Shown: positions 1 through 8,301, counted from the first letter of the stretch. The stretch: DNA of 64,000 nucleotides from Sporichthya brevicatena (GCF_039525035.1 NZ_BAAAHE010000007.1:186001-250000); one strand, 5' to 3'. Numbers and translations: made by a program. The notes: a model not told the origin generated them from the letters alone.

Positions 1-1
1 C

Positions 2-397
2 GGCAACTTCGGTCAGGCCAACTACGGAGCCGCCAAGGGCGGGATGATCGGCCTGATCAACACCCTCGCGATCGAGGGTCGCAAGGCGAACATCCTCGCC
101 AACGCCGTCGCCCCGATGGCCGCGACGCGCATGACCGAGGACGTCGCCCCGCCGGAGGTCCTCGCTGCGCTCGACCCCAAGCACGTCGCGCCGGTGGTCG
201 GGCACCTGTGCACCGACGAGCTCACCGAGTCCGGCAGCGTCTTCGTGGTCGGCGGTGGCCGGGTCTACCGGGTCGCGCAGTTCCAGAGCAAGGGCGTCAC
301 GTTCTCCGACGTCCCGACCATCGACGAGGTCGGCCGGCGCTGGAACGAGATCTCCGACCTCGACGGTGCGGAGGTCGGCGTCAACCCGGTGGGCTGA
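2..397 (+). CDS. SDR-family oxidoreductase, C-terminal part (5' end outside window)
   Basis: The reading frame is open from the window edge. It contains the end of a short-chain dehydrogenase: the Tyr-x3-Lys catalytic pair appears as YGAAK in the first 12 residues, followed by the usual 'NAVAP' segment after the active-site helix. The tail after the Rossmann core is longer than in minimal SDRs and resembles the 3-hydroxyacyl-CoA dehydrogenase domain of peroxisomal multifunctional enzyme type 2 (HSD17B4). I infer a 3-hydroxyacyl-CoA or hydroxysteroid substrate, but the NAD-binding half is not in the window, so the substrate is not proved. The convergent thioesterase gene ends 7 bases away. Confidence 0.85.
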   Translation, partial: GNFGQANYGAAKGGMIGLINTLAIEGRKANILANAVAPMAATRMTEDVAPPEVLAALDPKHVAPVVGHLCTDELTESGSVFVVGGGRVYRVAQFQSKGVTFSDVPTIDEVGRRWNEISDLDGAEVGVNPVG

Positions 398-404
398 CCC
401 GCAA

Positions 405-830
405 TCAGGATTCCTGCTCGACGAGCAGGTGAGCAGCGAAGGCCTCGCGGACCTCGGTCGGCGGGGCCTTCGGCTTGTGGGTCTCGGTGTCGACCCAGAC
501 GTAGCGCGTCGTCACCTGGGTGATCAACTCGTCGTTCTTCGTGATGTCGAACCGCAGCACCATCGAGGTGTTCCCGAGCCGCTGCGTCCACACCGCGACG
601 ATCAGCTCGTCGTCGAACCCCGCCGACCCGAGGTACCGAACGTTCGCCTCCGCCACCACGACGTCGGACCCGGTCGCCTCCAGCGCCCCGTAGCTCCCGA
701 ACAGCTCCCGCGCCGCCTCGGTCAGCGCGATGTCGGCGTACGCGAGGTACCACGCGTTGAAGACGATCTTCTGTCCGTCGCACTCGTGGTACCGGACGCG
801 GATCGGGGTCCGGACGATCGGTTCGCTCAT
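405..830 (-). CDS. acyl-CoA thioesterase, hotdog fold (4HBT/YbgC type)
   Basis: The 141-residue protein has the single-hotdog thioesterase signature near its N-terminus: RVRYHECDGQ, then VFNAWYL, where the Asp of 'ECD' is the usual catalytic or positioning residue of 4HBT enzymes. Such enzymes hydrolyse acyl-CoA thioesters in the cytoplasm. I chose the ATG at 830 because a TAAGGT -10 element lies 7 bases upstream, giving a leaderless transcript; an in-frame GTG at 851 would sit upstream of that promoter. It converges on the SDR gene, which also fits acyl-CoA metabolism. The natural acyl chain cannot be read from the sequence. Confidence 0.85.
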   Translation of the reverse strand: MSEPIVRTPIRVRYHECDGQKIVFNAWYLAYADIALTEAARELFGSYGALEATGSDVVVAEANVRYLGSAGFDDELIVAVWTQRLGNTSMVLRFDITKNDELITQVTTRYVWVDTETHKPKAPPTEVREAFAAHLLVEQES

Positions 831-837
831 GCGCCCG

Positions 838-843
838 ACCTTA
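838..843 (-). promoter_or_regulatory. leaderless -10 element (TAAGGT) for the thioesterase gene
   Basis: TAAGGT on the minus strand ends 7 bases before the ATG at 830. This is the spacing expected if transcription starts at the start codon. Confidence 0.5.
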
Positions 844-875
844 ACCGCCACCGCCGTGCGTTCATCGTGACAACC

Positions 876-906
876 CCTGCATTGGAGATGTCATCTCTGG
901 TGCAGG
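876..906. repeat. dispersed palindrome, solitary copy (GAGATG-T-CATCTC core)
   Basis: The arms CCTGCATTGGAGATG and CATCTCTGGTGCAGG flank a single T and pair at 12 of 15 positions. The same core with the same TGCA-containing flanks is amplified in tandem at 22624-22735. It lies between two divergent genes, so it is not an ordinary terminator. Its function is unknown. Confidence 0.6.
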
Positions 907-1016
907 GTCGAGCGCGACTCTGCCCGCCGCGGCGCCCGCATGCGAAGCGGAATCCCGGGCAGGGAATGGCCACAGTTCCCGGAGTCGCCCGCTCCGTACC
1001 GGAAGGACAGAGGCCC

Positions 1017-1613
1017 ATGTCGACCGATGCGATCGTCGTGCTGCGTGAGGAGCACAAGGAGATCAAGCGGTTGTTCCGTCGCTTCGAGAAGGCGGAGAAG
1101 CCGGCGGAGAAGCAGAAGATCGTCGGGCAGATCCTGGAGATGCTCGCGGTGCACACCTACATCGAGAACGAGGGGCTCTACCCGAAGGTCCGCGAGATGG
1201 TGCCGGACATCGAGTCGGACATCCTCGAGTCCTACGAGGAGCACCACGTCGCCGACCTGCTCTGCGCCGAGCTGGCGGAGATGGATCCCGACGACGAGCG
1301 GTACACGGCGAAGGTGACCGTGCTCATCGAGAGCGTCGAGCATCACATTGACGAGGAGGAGTCCTCCTGGTTCCCCGACGTCCGCGAGGCCCTCGGACGC
1401 AAGCAGTTGCAGGAGATCGGGGCCGAGATGATCGAGCTCCGCAAGACTGCGCCGCGGGAGCCGAAGATGATCGCCCCGCGCCTGGTGGACCGGGCAAACG
1501 CGCAGGTCCCGGGCCAGCGGCCGGCTCCGGCGAAGGTCCGCAGTACCCGCCGTCCGACCCGCACCCGAGTCGTCGCCGCGGCCCACGGGGCGAGGACCAC
1601 GCCGCGCGGTTAG
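1017..1613 (+). CDS. hemerythrin HHE domain protein
   Basis: The 198-residue protein starts with a hemerythrin four-helix domain over about the first 140 residues. The expected di-iron ligands are visible: 'EEHKEIKRLF' (His), 'VHTYIENEGLYP' (His-x3-Glu), 'YEEHHVADL' (His) and 'EHHIDEEESSWFP' (His-x3-Glu). Hemerythrins bind O2 or NO, or sense redox state, through a non-haem di-iron centre. The C-terminal 50 residues are basic, Pro/Arg-rich and probably disordered. The start is supported by GGAAGGA about 10 bases upstream. No partner gene is adjacent; it is probably a single-gene unit ended by the inverted repeat at 1636-1667. Confidence 0.9.
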   Translation: MSTDAIVVLREEHKEIKRLFRRFEKAEKPAEKQKIVGQILEMLAVHTYIENEGLYPKVREMVPDIESDILESYEEHHVADLLCAELAEMDPDDERYTAKVTVLIESVEHHIDEEESSWFPDVREALGRKQLQEIGAEMIELRKTAPREPKMIAPRLVDRANAQVPGQRPAPAKVRSTRRPTRTRVVAAAHGARTTPRG

Positions 1614-1635
1614 GCCCCGTCAGGTCGGTTACGCC

Positions 1636-1667
1636 GTTCGGGTCAGTGTGCGAGCACTGACCCGAAC
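1636..1667 (+). terminator. 13-bp perfect inverted repeat after the hemerythrin gene
   Basis: GTTCGGGTCAGTG and CACTGACCCGAAC flank the six-base loop TGCGAG, 22 bases after the hemerythrin stop. There is no T-tract, so it may be an actinobacterial-type terminator. It could also be a second operator, because it is only 7 bases from the 26-bp palindrome upstream of the P450. Confidence 0.55.
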
Positions 1668-1674
1668 TGTTCAC

Positions 1675-1700
1675 TTGACACTTTTGTCCGAAAGTGTCAA
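1675..1700. promoter_or_regulatory. 26-bp operator copy 1 (TTGACACT-N10-AGTGTCAA)
   Basis: This palindrome has 10-bp perfect arms here (TTGACACTTT/AAAGTGTCAA) and ends 10 bases before the P450 ATG. It begins with a consensus -35 hexamer TTGACA, so a bound repressor would cover the promoter. Identical outer arms and length recur at 3699-3724 and 8302-8327. The likely ligand is the TetR protein encoded at 3129-3683 (inference). Confidence 0.75.
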
Positions 1701-1710
1701 CCATGTCGGC

Positions 1711-3099
1711 ATGACCCTCACCTCGCCGCGGGCCACCACCCCCGCGACCCGGCCGATTCCGCGGCCGGACCTGAAGTCGGCCCTGCGTTGGTCGCTGCGT
1801 CAGGCCGCCCCTGCCGTCAGCATGAAGCTCGGCGCCCGGACGGGCGACACCTTCGCCCGCTTCAACGTGGACCGGGCCCTGCAGCGCAATCCCCTCCCGG
1901 TCTACGACCAGCTCCGCGCGCAGGGGCCGATCGTCCCCGGCCGCTACATGATGACCACCGCCCGGCACGACGTGTCGTACCAGTTGCTGCGGCACGAGTC
2001 GTTCCGCTCCGGCATCCCCGACGAGATGCTGCCGAAGCCGCTGCGGCGCCTGCTCGCGTGGGCCGAGGACCCGCTCGCGGTCCCGTTCACCGAGCGGCCG
2101 ACCATGATCATGGAGAACGGCCAGACGCACCTGCGGATCCGCCGCGTCGCCAGCCGCGCCTTCACGCCGAAGGCGATCGACGCCCTTCGTGCGCGCACCG
2201 AGGAGATCGCCGACGAACTGCTCGACCGCATGGAGCACAAGCACCGTGACGGCAGCGTCGCCGACATCGTCGAGGAGTACGCCGGCACGCTGCCGGTGCT
2301 CGTCATCGCCGACATCCTCGGCGTTCCGGCCGACCTGCAGCCGACGTTCATGACCTGGGGCGACCGCATTCTGCAGATCGCCGCGCTCGGTGTTCCCTAC
2401 CGCACCTACCGCGACATCGAGGGTGCACTGCGGGAGATGAACGGCTGGTTCCTCGAGCACTTCGCCGAGCTCCGCCGCAACCCGGGTGACAACCTGCTCA
2501 GCCGCATGGTCGCCGCGTCCGACGACGAGGGTCGCTCCGGTGCGGGCCTGAGCGAGCAGGAGCTCATGCAGACCGCCGGCCTGCTCCTGTTCGCCGGCTT
2601 CGAGACGACGGTGAACCTGATCGGCTCGGGCACCCTGCGCCTGCTCGCGCACCCGGACCAGCTCGAGATCCTCCGCGCCCAGCCCGAGTACTGGCGCACC
2701 GCGATCGACGAGATGCTCCGCCTCGACGGTCCGGTGCAGATCACCGCCCGGTACCCGGTCGAGGACGTCGTCATCCAGGGGGTCAAGGTCCCGCGAGGGC
2801 GCATGGTGGCGACGCTGCTCGCCGGCGCGAACCGCGACCCCGCGGCCTTCCCGGACCCGAACCGCTTCGACGTCACCCGCGCGAACGCCAAGGAGCACCT
2901 CGCGCTCGGTGCCGGCGTCCACATCTGCCTCGGCGCCTCCCTGGCGCGGATGGAGGGCGAGGTCGGCCTCGGCCGGCTGTTCGAGCGCTTCCCGAACCTG
3001 GCCAAGGCCGGCGAGCCGACGCTCGGGCCGAACGCGCTGCTCCGGGGCTACGTCCACGTCCCGGCCCGACTCGGCGAGGTGACGGCGCGTCAGCTTTGA
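1711..3099 (+). CDS. cytochrome P450
   Basis: The 462-residue protein has the P450 landmarks: the I-helix oxygen-activation motif 'FAGFETT' at about residues 294-300, the K-helix ExxR in 'DEMLRLDGP', and the haem loop 'LGAGVHICLGA' with axial Cys406. The loop has Leu where Phe is usual. It is a soluble bacterial class I enzyme that needs a ferredoxin and a reductase; neither is adjacent, and the only ferredoxin in the window is at 58994. I chose the ATG at 1711 because it lies just past the operator/promoter; upstream in-frame codons fall inside that palindrome. The TetR gene follows after 29 bases and is probably co-transcribed. Confidence 0.93.
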   Translation: MTLTSPRATTPATRPIPRPDLKSALRWSLRQAAPAVSMKLGARTGDTFARFNVDRALQRNPLPVYDQLRAQGPIVPGRYMMTTARHDVSYQLLRHESFRSGIPDEMLPKPLRRLLAWAEDPLAVPFTERPTMIMENGQTHLRIRRVASRAFTPKAIDALRARTEEIADELLDRMEHKHRDGSVADIVEEYAGTLPVLVIADILGVPADLQPTFMTWGDRILQIAALGVPYRTYRDIEGALREMNGWFLEHFAELRRNPGDNLLSRMVAASDDEGRSGAGLSEQELMQTAGLLLFAGFETTVNLIGSGTLRLLAHPDQLEILRAQPEYWRTAIDEMLRLDGPVQITARYPVEDVVIQGVKVPRGRMVATLLAGANRDPAAFPDPNRFDVTRANAKEHLALGAGVHICLGASLARMEGEVGLGRLFERFPNLAKAGEPTLGPNALLRGYVHVPARLGEVTARQL

Positions 3100-3128
3100 T
3101 CTTGGCGCCGGCTGGTAGAAATGTGCCG

Positions 3129-3683
3129 GTGAGTGCACGGGAACGGGTTCTGGAAGCGGTCGAAGGCCTCATCGCCGAGGGTGGGCTGCGGGCCGTGAAC
3201 ATCGCGTCCGTGGCGGCGGCCGCGGGCGTGTCACGGCAGACGGTCTACGCGCAGTTCGGCACGCGCGAGGAGATGATCTCCGAGTCGATCGCCGTGATGA
3301 GCTCGCGGGCGCTCGGGGAGATCATCGAGCACCTGGAGTCGATCGAGGACCCGGGCGAGTACGTCGTCGAGCTCCTCGTCGCGGGCCGCGCCGCCTTTCG
3401 GGACACGCCGGCCCTGGCCGTGCTGCTCTTCCCGGACACGGACAACCCGATCTTCGACTCGGAGGTCCTGGCCGGGGCCGTCCCGTTCGCGGAGGCGTTC
3501 GTCGGCCCGTTGTTCGAGCGGGCGCCGCACCTGCAGGAGCGGCGGGCCGACGTCATGGAGACGCTGCTGCGCTTCGGGCTCTCCGTCCTGACCCTGGACA
3601 GCGACCTGATCCGCACCGACGAGGACCTGCGGGGCTACCTGAATCGGGTCCTCCGCCCGGCCCTGGGCCTTTCGTCCGTGTGA
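3129..3683 (+). CDS. TetR-family transcriptional regulator
   Basis: The 184-residue protein has an N-terminal TetR HTH (about residues 10-55): 'NIASVAAAAGVSRQTVYAQF' followed by 'GTREEM'. The C-terminal ligand domain is not assignable. I chose GTG 3129; a TAGAAA -10-like element ends 7 bases upstream. The gene lies between the P450 and the first GMC oxidoreductase, both preceded by the 26-bp palindrome, and a third copy precedes the second GMC gene. I infer that this protein binds that palindrome and represses the three promoters, released by a substrate or product of the oxidases. Binding is not shown by sequence alone. Confidence 0.88.
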   Translation: MSARERVLEAVEGLIAEGGLRAVNIASVAAAAGVSRQTVYAQFGTREEMISESIAVMSSRALGEIIEHLESIEDPGEYVVELLVAGRAAFRDTPALAVLLFPDTDNPIFDSEVLAGAVPFAEAFVGPLFERAPHLQERRADVMETLLRFGLSVLTLDSDLIRTDEDLRGYLNRVLRPALGLSSV

Positions 3684-3698
3684 GCTGCGCCGTTCCGC

Positions 3699-3724
3699 TT
3701 GACACTGTTCGACCAGAGTGTCAA
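3699..3724. promoter_or_regulatory. 26-bp operator copy 2 (TTGACACT-N10-AGTGTCAA)
   Basis: The outer arms are the same as at 1675-1700, with 10 unpaired central bases. It ends 9 bases before the ATG at 3734 and carries TTGACA as its left edge, which suits a repressor site over a leaderless promoter. Confidence 0.75.
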
Positions 3725-3733
3725 GTTCGGGGG

Positions 3734-5311
3734 ATGTCCGCCCTCTCTCGCCGCACGTTCCTCGCCGGCACCGCCGGCGTGGGCCTGGCGCTGGCCCAGG
3801 CCTCGTCCGCGTCCGCCGCGCGGATCCCCACGACCCGCGAGTCCCACCGCGTGATCGTCATCGGCTCCGGTTTCGGGGGCGGCATCGCCGCGCTCCGGCT
3901 GGCCCGGGCCGGGGTCCCGGTGACCGTTCTCGAGCGGGGCATCCGCTGGCCGGCCGCGCCGAACGTCGACACCTTTCCCCACACCGAGCCCGACCTCCGC
4001 AGCCTGGACCACCGCCTGTCCTGGCTCGGTTCGCCGACCTTCCTGCCGATCCCGCTCCCGCAGCGCCGGTACACCGGTCTGCTCGAGCGGGTGCAGGGCG
4101 ACCACATGGCGATCATGTGTGCCGCCGGCGTCGGTGGCGGATCGCTCGTGTACCAGGGCATGAGCCTGCAGCCGACGGCCGAGGTCTTCCACGCGACGTT
4201 CCCGGAAGCGCTCGACTACGACCGACTCGACCGCGTCCACTACCCGCGCGTCGCGCGGATGCTCCACCTCGCGACCGCGCCGGACGAGCTCATCGAGACC
4301 CCGAACTACACCGCGGCCCGGGTGTTCGCCTCCCGGGCCTGCAAGAACGGCTATGCGGTCTCCAAGGTGCCGATGCCGATCGATTGGAACTACGCGCTCG
4401 CCGAGCTGCGCGGGGAGATGAAGCCCTCCTACACCAACGGCGACTGCGCGATGGGCGTCAACAACGGGGGCAAGTTCTCCGTCGACGTCACCTACATCAA
4501 GAAGGCCGAGCAGACCGGTCGCGTCAAGGTCCTGACTCTGCATCAGGTCACCGACGTCGCGCAGGCGCGCGACGGCCGGTGGGAGGTGCACGTCGAGCGC
4601 ATCGACACCGAGGGCAACGTCCGTGAACGCAAGATCCTGACGGCGAAGACGCTCGTCATGGCCGCCGGCAGTGCGAACACCACGAAGCTGCTGATGCGTG
4701 CGGCCAACCACGGCACGATCCGCGACCTGCCGGACAAGCTCGGCACCAACTGGGGTTCGAACGCCGACCGCATCTACATGTGGACCGACCTGCACGACCG
4801 GTTCGGCTCCCCGCAGGGCGGTCCCGTGATCTACGCCAGCAAGGCGTGGGACGACCCGGCGACGGCGAACACGGTCATCCAGGCCTCGCTCCCGCCGGTC
4901 CCGGGCAACAACCGGGCGACGATGCTCGTGGGCTACGGCGTCAGCAGCGGCCGGGGCCGGTTCGTCTGGGACTCCCGCCGCGACGAGGCCGTCCTGCGCT
5001 GGCCGAAGGAGGCCGACGCCGGGATCCAGCAGCACATCCACGAGCGGGTCACGAGGATCGCCGGTGGTGCCTCGTTCCTGCTCGACACGACCGGGATGGA
5101 CACCACGACCTGGCACCCGCTCGGCGGGGCGTCGATGAACGAGGTGTGCGACCTGGAGGGCCGCGTCCTCGGCCACCGGGGGCTCTACGTTCTCGACGGG
5201 GCGTTGATGCCAGGCACCACCGCCGCCTGCAACCCCTCGCTCACGATCGCGGCCGTCGCCGAACGGGCGATGGACCACATCGTGGCGAAGGACGTCGGCA
5301 CGATCATCTGA
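3734..5311 (+). CDS. secreted GMC-type FAD oxidoreductase, class I cholesterol-oxidase-like (copy 1)
   Basis: The 525-residue protein starts with a Tat signal (SRRTFLAG at residues 5-12, ASA at 26-28), then the FAD-binding GSGFGGG at residues 44-50 and 'GVGGGSL'. It ends with 'WHPLGG' (His461) and 'CNPSLTI' (Asn500), which match the catalytic His447 and Asn485 of Streptomyces ChoA. At the position of ChoA Glu361, the base for steroid isomerisation, it has Ala384. I therefore expect an exported flavin alcohol oxidase or dehydrogenase acting on a 3-hydroxysteroid or similar alcohol, possibly without isomerase activity. The operator at 3699 suggests control by the preceding TetR protein. A near-duplicate lies at 8337. 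Confidence 0.88.
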   Translation: MSALSRRTFLAGTAGVGLALAQASSASAARIPTTRESHRVIVIGSGFGGGIAALRLARAGVPVTVLERGIRWPAAPNVDTFPHTEPDLRSLDHRLSWLGSPTFLPIPLPQRRYTGLLERVQGDHMAIMCAAGVGGGSLVYQGMSLQPTAEVFHATFPEALDYDRLDRVHYPRVARMLHLATAPDELIETPNYTAARVFASRACKNGYAVSKVPMPIDWNYALAELRGEMKPSYTNGDCAMGVNNGGKFSVDVTYIKKAEQTGRVKVLTLHQVTDVAQARDGRWEVHVERIDTEGNVRERKILTAKTLVMAAGSANTTKLLMRAANHGTIRDLPDKLGTNWGSNADRIYMWTDLHDRFGSPQGGPVIYASKAWDDPATANTVIQASLPPVPGNNRATMLVGYGVSSGRGRFVWDSRRDEAVLRWPKEADAGIQQHIHERVTRIAGGASFLLDTTGMDTTTWHPLGGASMNEVCDLEGRVLGHRGLYVLDGALMPGTTAACNPSLTIAAVAERAMDHIVAKDVGTII

Positions 5312-5358
5312 CGACCACTGCATCCGATGGCCAGGGGCGATCTGAGAGGGTGTCACCG

Positions 5359-6039
5359 ATGAGTTGGTCACGCCGTCGCAAGATCGCCACCTGGTCCGCG
5401 GTGGGTGTGTTCGCCGGGGCGCTCGGCCTGCTCGGCCTCGACCGCGGGGCCGAGATCGTGGTCGAGCGCATGGTCGCGAGTCGCGTCCAGGACTGCCTGC
5501 AGACGCCCGACAAGCCCGACGTCGAGATCTCCGGCTTCCCGCTGCTCACCGATCTGATCCGCGGCCGCCTGGACGGGATGCGGATGACCGCCCACGACGC
5601 CAACGCCGAGGGCGTCCGGGTCGCGGACCTGGCGGTCGAGGCCTCCGGCGTCGAGCGCAAGGGCGCCGGGGGTGAGATGGACTCCCTCCGTGGCTCGGGC
5701 CTCGTCACGTTCGAGGCGATGAGCGAGCGGGCGATGGGCATGACGATCTCGAACGGCGGGGACGGCCGGCTGAAGATCACCGGCGGCATCGGCCTGTTCT
5801 CCGGCTCCGCGACGACGACCCCGCGCATCGAGAACGGCGAGATCGTCCTGCAGCCCGGGCAGATCTCGACCCCGCTGTTCGGCGACCTGGACTTCTCCGA
5901 CTTCCCGGAGATCCGCATCCCGCTCCGCGAGCTCCCGACCGGGGTGAACGTCTCGCTCAACCCGACCGACCGGGGGCTGGAGTTCACCTTCGACGGCACG
6001 GACGTCAAGCTCCCCGACGACCCCTGCAAGGTCTCCTGA
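5359..6039 (+). CDS. DUF2993/LmeA-family lipid-binding protein
   Basis: The 226-residue protein has a basic start, one N-terminal hydrophobic segment (about residues 10-27), then the LmeA/DUF2993 pattern with 'DVEISGFPLLTDLIRGRLDGM' broken over residues about 52-72. LmeA is a periplasmic phospholipid-binding protein linked to mannan lengthening in mycobacteria. I infer an exported or membrane-anchored lipid-binding role. GAGAGGG upstream supports the start. It follows the GMC oxidoreductase after 47 bases and could share its transcript. Confidence 0.8.
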   Translation: MSWSRRRKIATWSAVGVFAGALGLLGLDRGAEIVVERMVASRVQDCLQTPDKPDVEISGFPLLTDLIRGRLDGMRMTAHDANAEGVRVADLAVEASGVERKGAGGEMDSLRGSGLVTFEAMSERAMGMTISNGGDGRLKITGGIGLFSGSATTTPRIENGEIVLQPGQISTPLFGDLDFSDFPEIRIPLRELPTGVNVSLNPTDRGLEFTFDGTDVKLPDDPCKVS

Positions 6040-6079
6040 CGCAGGTTTCCGGCCGGCGCGGCCCGGCAACATTCAGGGG

Positions 6080-6814
6080 ATGAACGCCGCGCTGGCCACC
6101 GCGAGCGCGGCCGGCCACGGCCAGGGCATGCGTCAGGTCGGCGAACTGCTGCTCGCCTTCGGTCTCTCCTCGCTGATCGGGCTCGAACGACAGCTCCGGG
6201 GCAAGGCCGCCGGCCTGCGCACCCAGACCATCGTCGGAACCACCGCGGCGCTCATGCTCCTGGTCAGCAAGTACGGCTTCGGCGACGTGCTGCCGGACGA
6301 GCACGTCTCCTTCGACCCGTCGCGCGTGGCGGCGCAGATCGTGTCCGGGGTCGGCTTCCTCGGCGCGGGCCTGATCCTCACCCGGCAGGGCGCGGTCCAG
6401 GGCCTCACGACCGCGGCCTCCGTCTGGGAGACCGCCGGGATCGGCATGGCCGCCGGGGCGGGCCTGCCCCTGCTCGCCTGCCTCGTGACGCTGCTGCACT
6501 TCGTCGTCGTGTTCGGGTACACGGCGCTCAGCCGTCAGCTGCCCGGAAGTCGATCCACGATCGTGCACCTGACGGTGCGTTATACCGATGGTCAGGGTGT
6601 GCTGCGCCGCGTCCTGGAGAACGCCACCGCGGCGGGCTGGACGGTGCGCCGCCTCAGTCACGCCCAGCCGTCCACCGACGAGAACTCCCGTTCCTGGGTC
6701 TCGGTCACGCTGGCCCTCGGGGGACGCGGGAACGATCAGGACCTGTTCGCCCGCGTCGCGGACGTCCCCGGCGTCGGATCGGTCACGCGGGAGCTCGCGG
6801 AGGACCTGGACTGA
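6080..6814 (+). CDS. MgtC/SapB-family membrane protein
   Basis: The 244-residue protein has four to five hydrophobic helices in its first 150 residues and the family hallmarks 'SSLIGLERQLRGKAAGLRT', 'GVGFLGAGLI' and 'VQGLTTAASVWETAGIGMA'. The C-terminal 80 residues form a small soluble ACT-like domain, as in full-length MgtC. Family members act in magnesium stress and in restraining the F-ATPase; the exact role here is not known. The neighbours are unrelated and the gene is probably expressed alone. Confidence 0.88.
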   Translation: MNAALATASAAGHGQGMRQVGELLLAFGLSSLIGLERQLRGKAAGLRTQTIVGTTAALMLLVSKYGFGDVLPDEHVSFDPSRVAAQIVSGVGFLGAGLILTRQGAVQGLTTAASVWETAGIGMAAGAGLPLLACLVTLLHFVVVFGYTALSRQLPGSRSTIVHLTVRYTDGQGVLRRVLENATAAGWTVRRLSHAQPSTDENSRSWVSVTLALGGRGNDQDLFARVADVPGVGSVTRELAEDLD

Positions 6815-6834
6815 CCGGCGCCGCGGCGCCCCGG

Positions 6835-6840
6835 TAGAAA
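6835..6840 (+). promoter_or_regulatory. leaderless -10 element (TAGAAA) for the lipocalin-like gene
   Basis: TAGAAA ends 6 bases before the ATG at 6847. There is no ribosome binding site between them. Confidence 0.5.
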
Positions 6841-6846
6841 CAACGC

Positions 6847-7254
6847 ATGGATCTGGTCGGGACGTGGACGCTCGAGGCGTTCGAGATGGTGGCCGGCGAC
6901 GGCACGGTGACGACGCCGTTCGGGGACGCGCCGATCGGACGCATCCAGTACTCCGCCGACGGGACGATGTCGGCGATGCTCGGCGCCCCGGACCGGCCGG
7001 CGCTCGGTACCCGGGCCGGCGAGGCCACCGACGCGGCGTGGGCCGCGATCGCGAAGCACTTCGTCTCCTACGCCGGATCCTGGACCCGTGAGGGTGACGT
7101 CGTCCGCCACGAGGTCGCGGTCGCGCTCATCCCGGACTGGATCGGCACCACCCTCGAGCGGACGATCGGCGAACGCGACGGCCGCCTGACGCTCACGGTC
7201 GAGCCGCGGGTGCCGGGCGGCCGGTCCCAGCGCCTGGTCTGGGCCCGCCTCTGA
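6847..7254 (+). CDS. lipocalin-like domain protein
   Basis: The 135-residue protein opens with 'LVGTWTLEAFE' and has alternating short strands such as 'GRIQYSADGTMSAML'. This is the pattern of the Lipocalin_5 family, whose members begin with a GTW motif. No signal peptide is seen, so it is probably cytoplasmic. The ligand is unknown. Its start is set by the -10 element 6 bases upstream, giving a leaderless mRNA. It converges on the HTH membrane protein gene 9 bases away. Confidence 0.75.
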   Translation: MDLVGTWTLEAFEMVAGDGTVTTPFGDAPIGRIQYSADGTMSAMLGAPDRPALGTRAGEATDAAWAAIAKHFVSYAGSWTREGDVVRHEVAVALIPDWIGTTLERTIGERDGRLTLTVEPRVPGGRSQRLVWARL

Positions 7255-7263
7255 CGAGGAGCG

Positions 7264-7785
7264 TCAGCTGCGCGCCGCCAGGTGTCGGGAGACGGTACTG
7301 CGGCTGACGCCGAGCTTGCGGGCGATCTGCTTCTGCGTCGCACCCGCGTCCGCCATCTCCTGCGCCTGCGCGATCTTGGCCGGCGTCATCGCGCGCCAGC
7401 GGTTGGCGCGACGCTTCGCGACCGCCGTCTGAGCCTCGTCCTCGACAATCTCCGCGTCCTGGATCTCCGCGTCGAGGTCGTCCCCGGGCGGGAGGGCCGG
7501 GGTGCCGACGGGGGCCGCGGTGCGGGTCCCGGCGTCCGCCGACTCGCGCACCCGGGCGGCGCGCTGCCGGGCCCGGGAGCTCAGCAGGTCGTCGAGGAAG
7601 CCGCGGAACGCGGCGACCAGCCGGACGTTGAAGCGCGACGTGGGGGTCTCCCGCGCCAGCCCCTCGCGCCACATGTGCAGCACGAGCAGGAGCGCGGCCG
7701 CGAGCAGGCCCAGCCAGAACACGTGGGCGAAGAAGCCCAGCCCGGCAAAGAGCAGGAACACCACCAGCGCCAGCAGCAGCAACAC
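7264..7785 (-). CDS. membrane-anchored protein with C-terminal HTH
   Basis: The 173-residue protein starts with two closely spaced hydrophobic segments (residues 1-40), continues with a charged, acidic linker (about 45-125) and ends in a Hin/resolvase-type helix-turn-helix (about 133-170): 'AGATQKQIARKLGVSRSTVSRHL'. Its GTG start has GGAGGGCA upstream. The layout suggests a DNA-binding domain tethered to the membrane, or a small membrane protein that recruited an HTH. I do not recognise the family and assign no pathway. Confidence 0.7.
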   Translation of the reverse strand: MLLLLALVVFLLFAGLGFFAHVFWLGLLAAALLLVLHMWREGLARETPTSRFNVRLVAAFRGFLDDLLSSRARQRAARVRESADAGTRTAAPVGTPALPPGDDLDAEIQDAEIVEDEAQTAVAKRRANRWRAMTPAKIAQAQEMADAGATQKQIARKLGVSRSTVSRHLAARS

Positions 7786-7899
7786 GGTGCCCTCCGGAAC
7801 TCATCGACGTCGCCACCGTGGCGACGTCGGTGCCCTACCCGGGTACGAATCGGCGCATACTGCGGACGGCGCAGATCACAACCTCCCGGAGGCCGCCCG

Positions 7900-8190
7900 A
7901 TGGCGACGTGCTCACACCTCGACACCATCGCCGACGTCGCGCCCAGCGACGACGGCTGCCACGAGTGCCTCGCGGAGGGCGGCCGCTGGGTCCACCTGCG
8001 GATGTGCCAGCAGTGCGGCCACGTCGGCTGCTGCGACAACTCACCCGGCAAGCACGCCACCGGCCACTGGCACGGCACCGGCCACCCGCTGATCCGCTCC
8101 TTCGAGCCCGGCGAGGACTGGTTCTGGTGCTACCCCGAGGACATGGGCTTCCTGCTCCCCGGCGCCGCCCCGGCTCCGTCCCACTCCTAG
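7900..8190 (+). CDS. UBP-type zinc finger protein
   Basis: The 96-residue protein is almost entirely one UBP-type (ZnF-UBP) zinc finger with the expected Cys/His ligands: 'CSHLD', 'CHECL', 'CQQCGHVGCCDNS', 'HATGHWHGTGHPLI' and 'WCY'. In eukaryotes this fold binds the ubiquitin C-terminus. Actinobacterial stand-alone copies are common but of unknown function. GGAGG lies about 9 bases upstream of the ATG. It is read in the same direction as the following GMC gene, which has its own operator. Confidence 0.88.
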   Translation: MATCSHLDTIADVAPSDDGCHECLAEGGRWVHLRMCQQCGHVGCCDNSPGKHATGHWHGTGHPLIRSFEPGEDWFWCYPEDMGFLLPGAAPAPSHS

Positions 8191-8301
8191 CTCGCGGCCC
8201 GCGGGTCCGAGACGACGCCGGGGGGACGTGTCGTCCGTCACCCGGCGGGCCCGGCGCCGCGGGGGTCTCCCCGCGCCCAGCTGTGAGCTGCGCCGTTCCG
8301 G

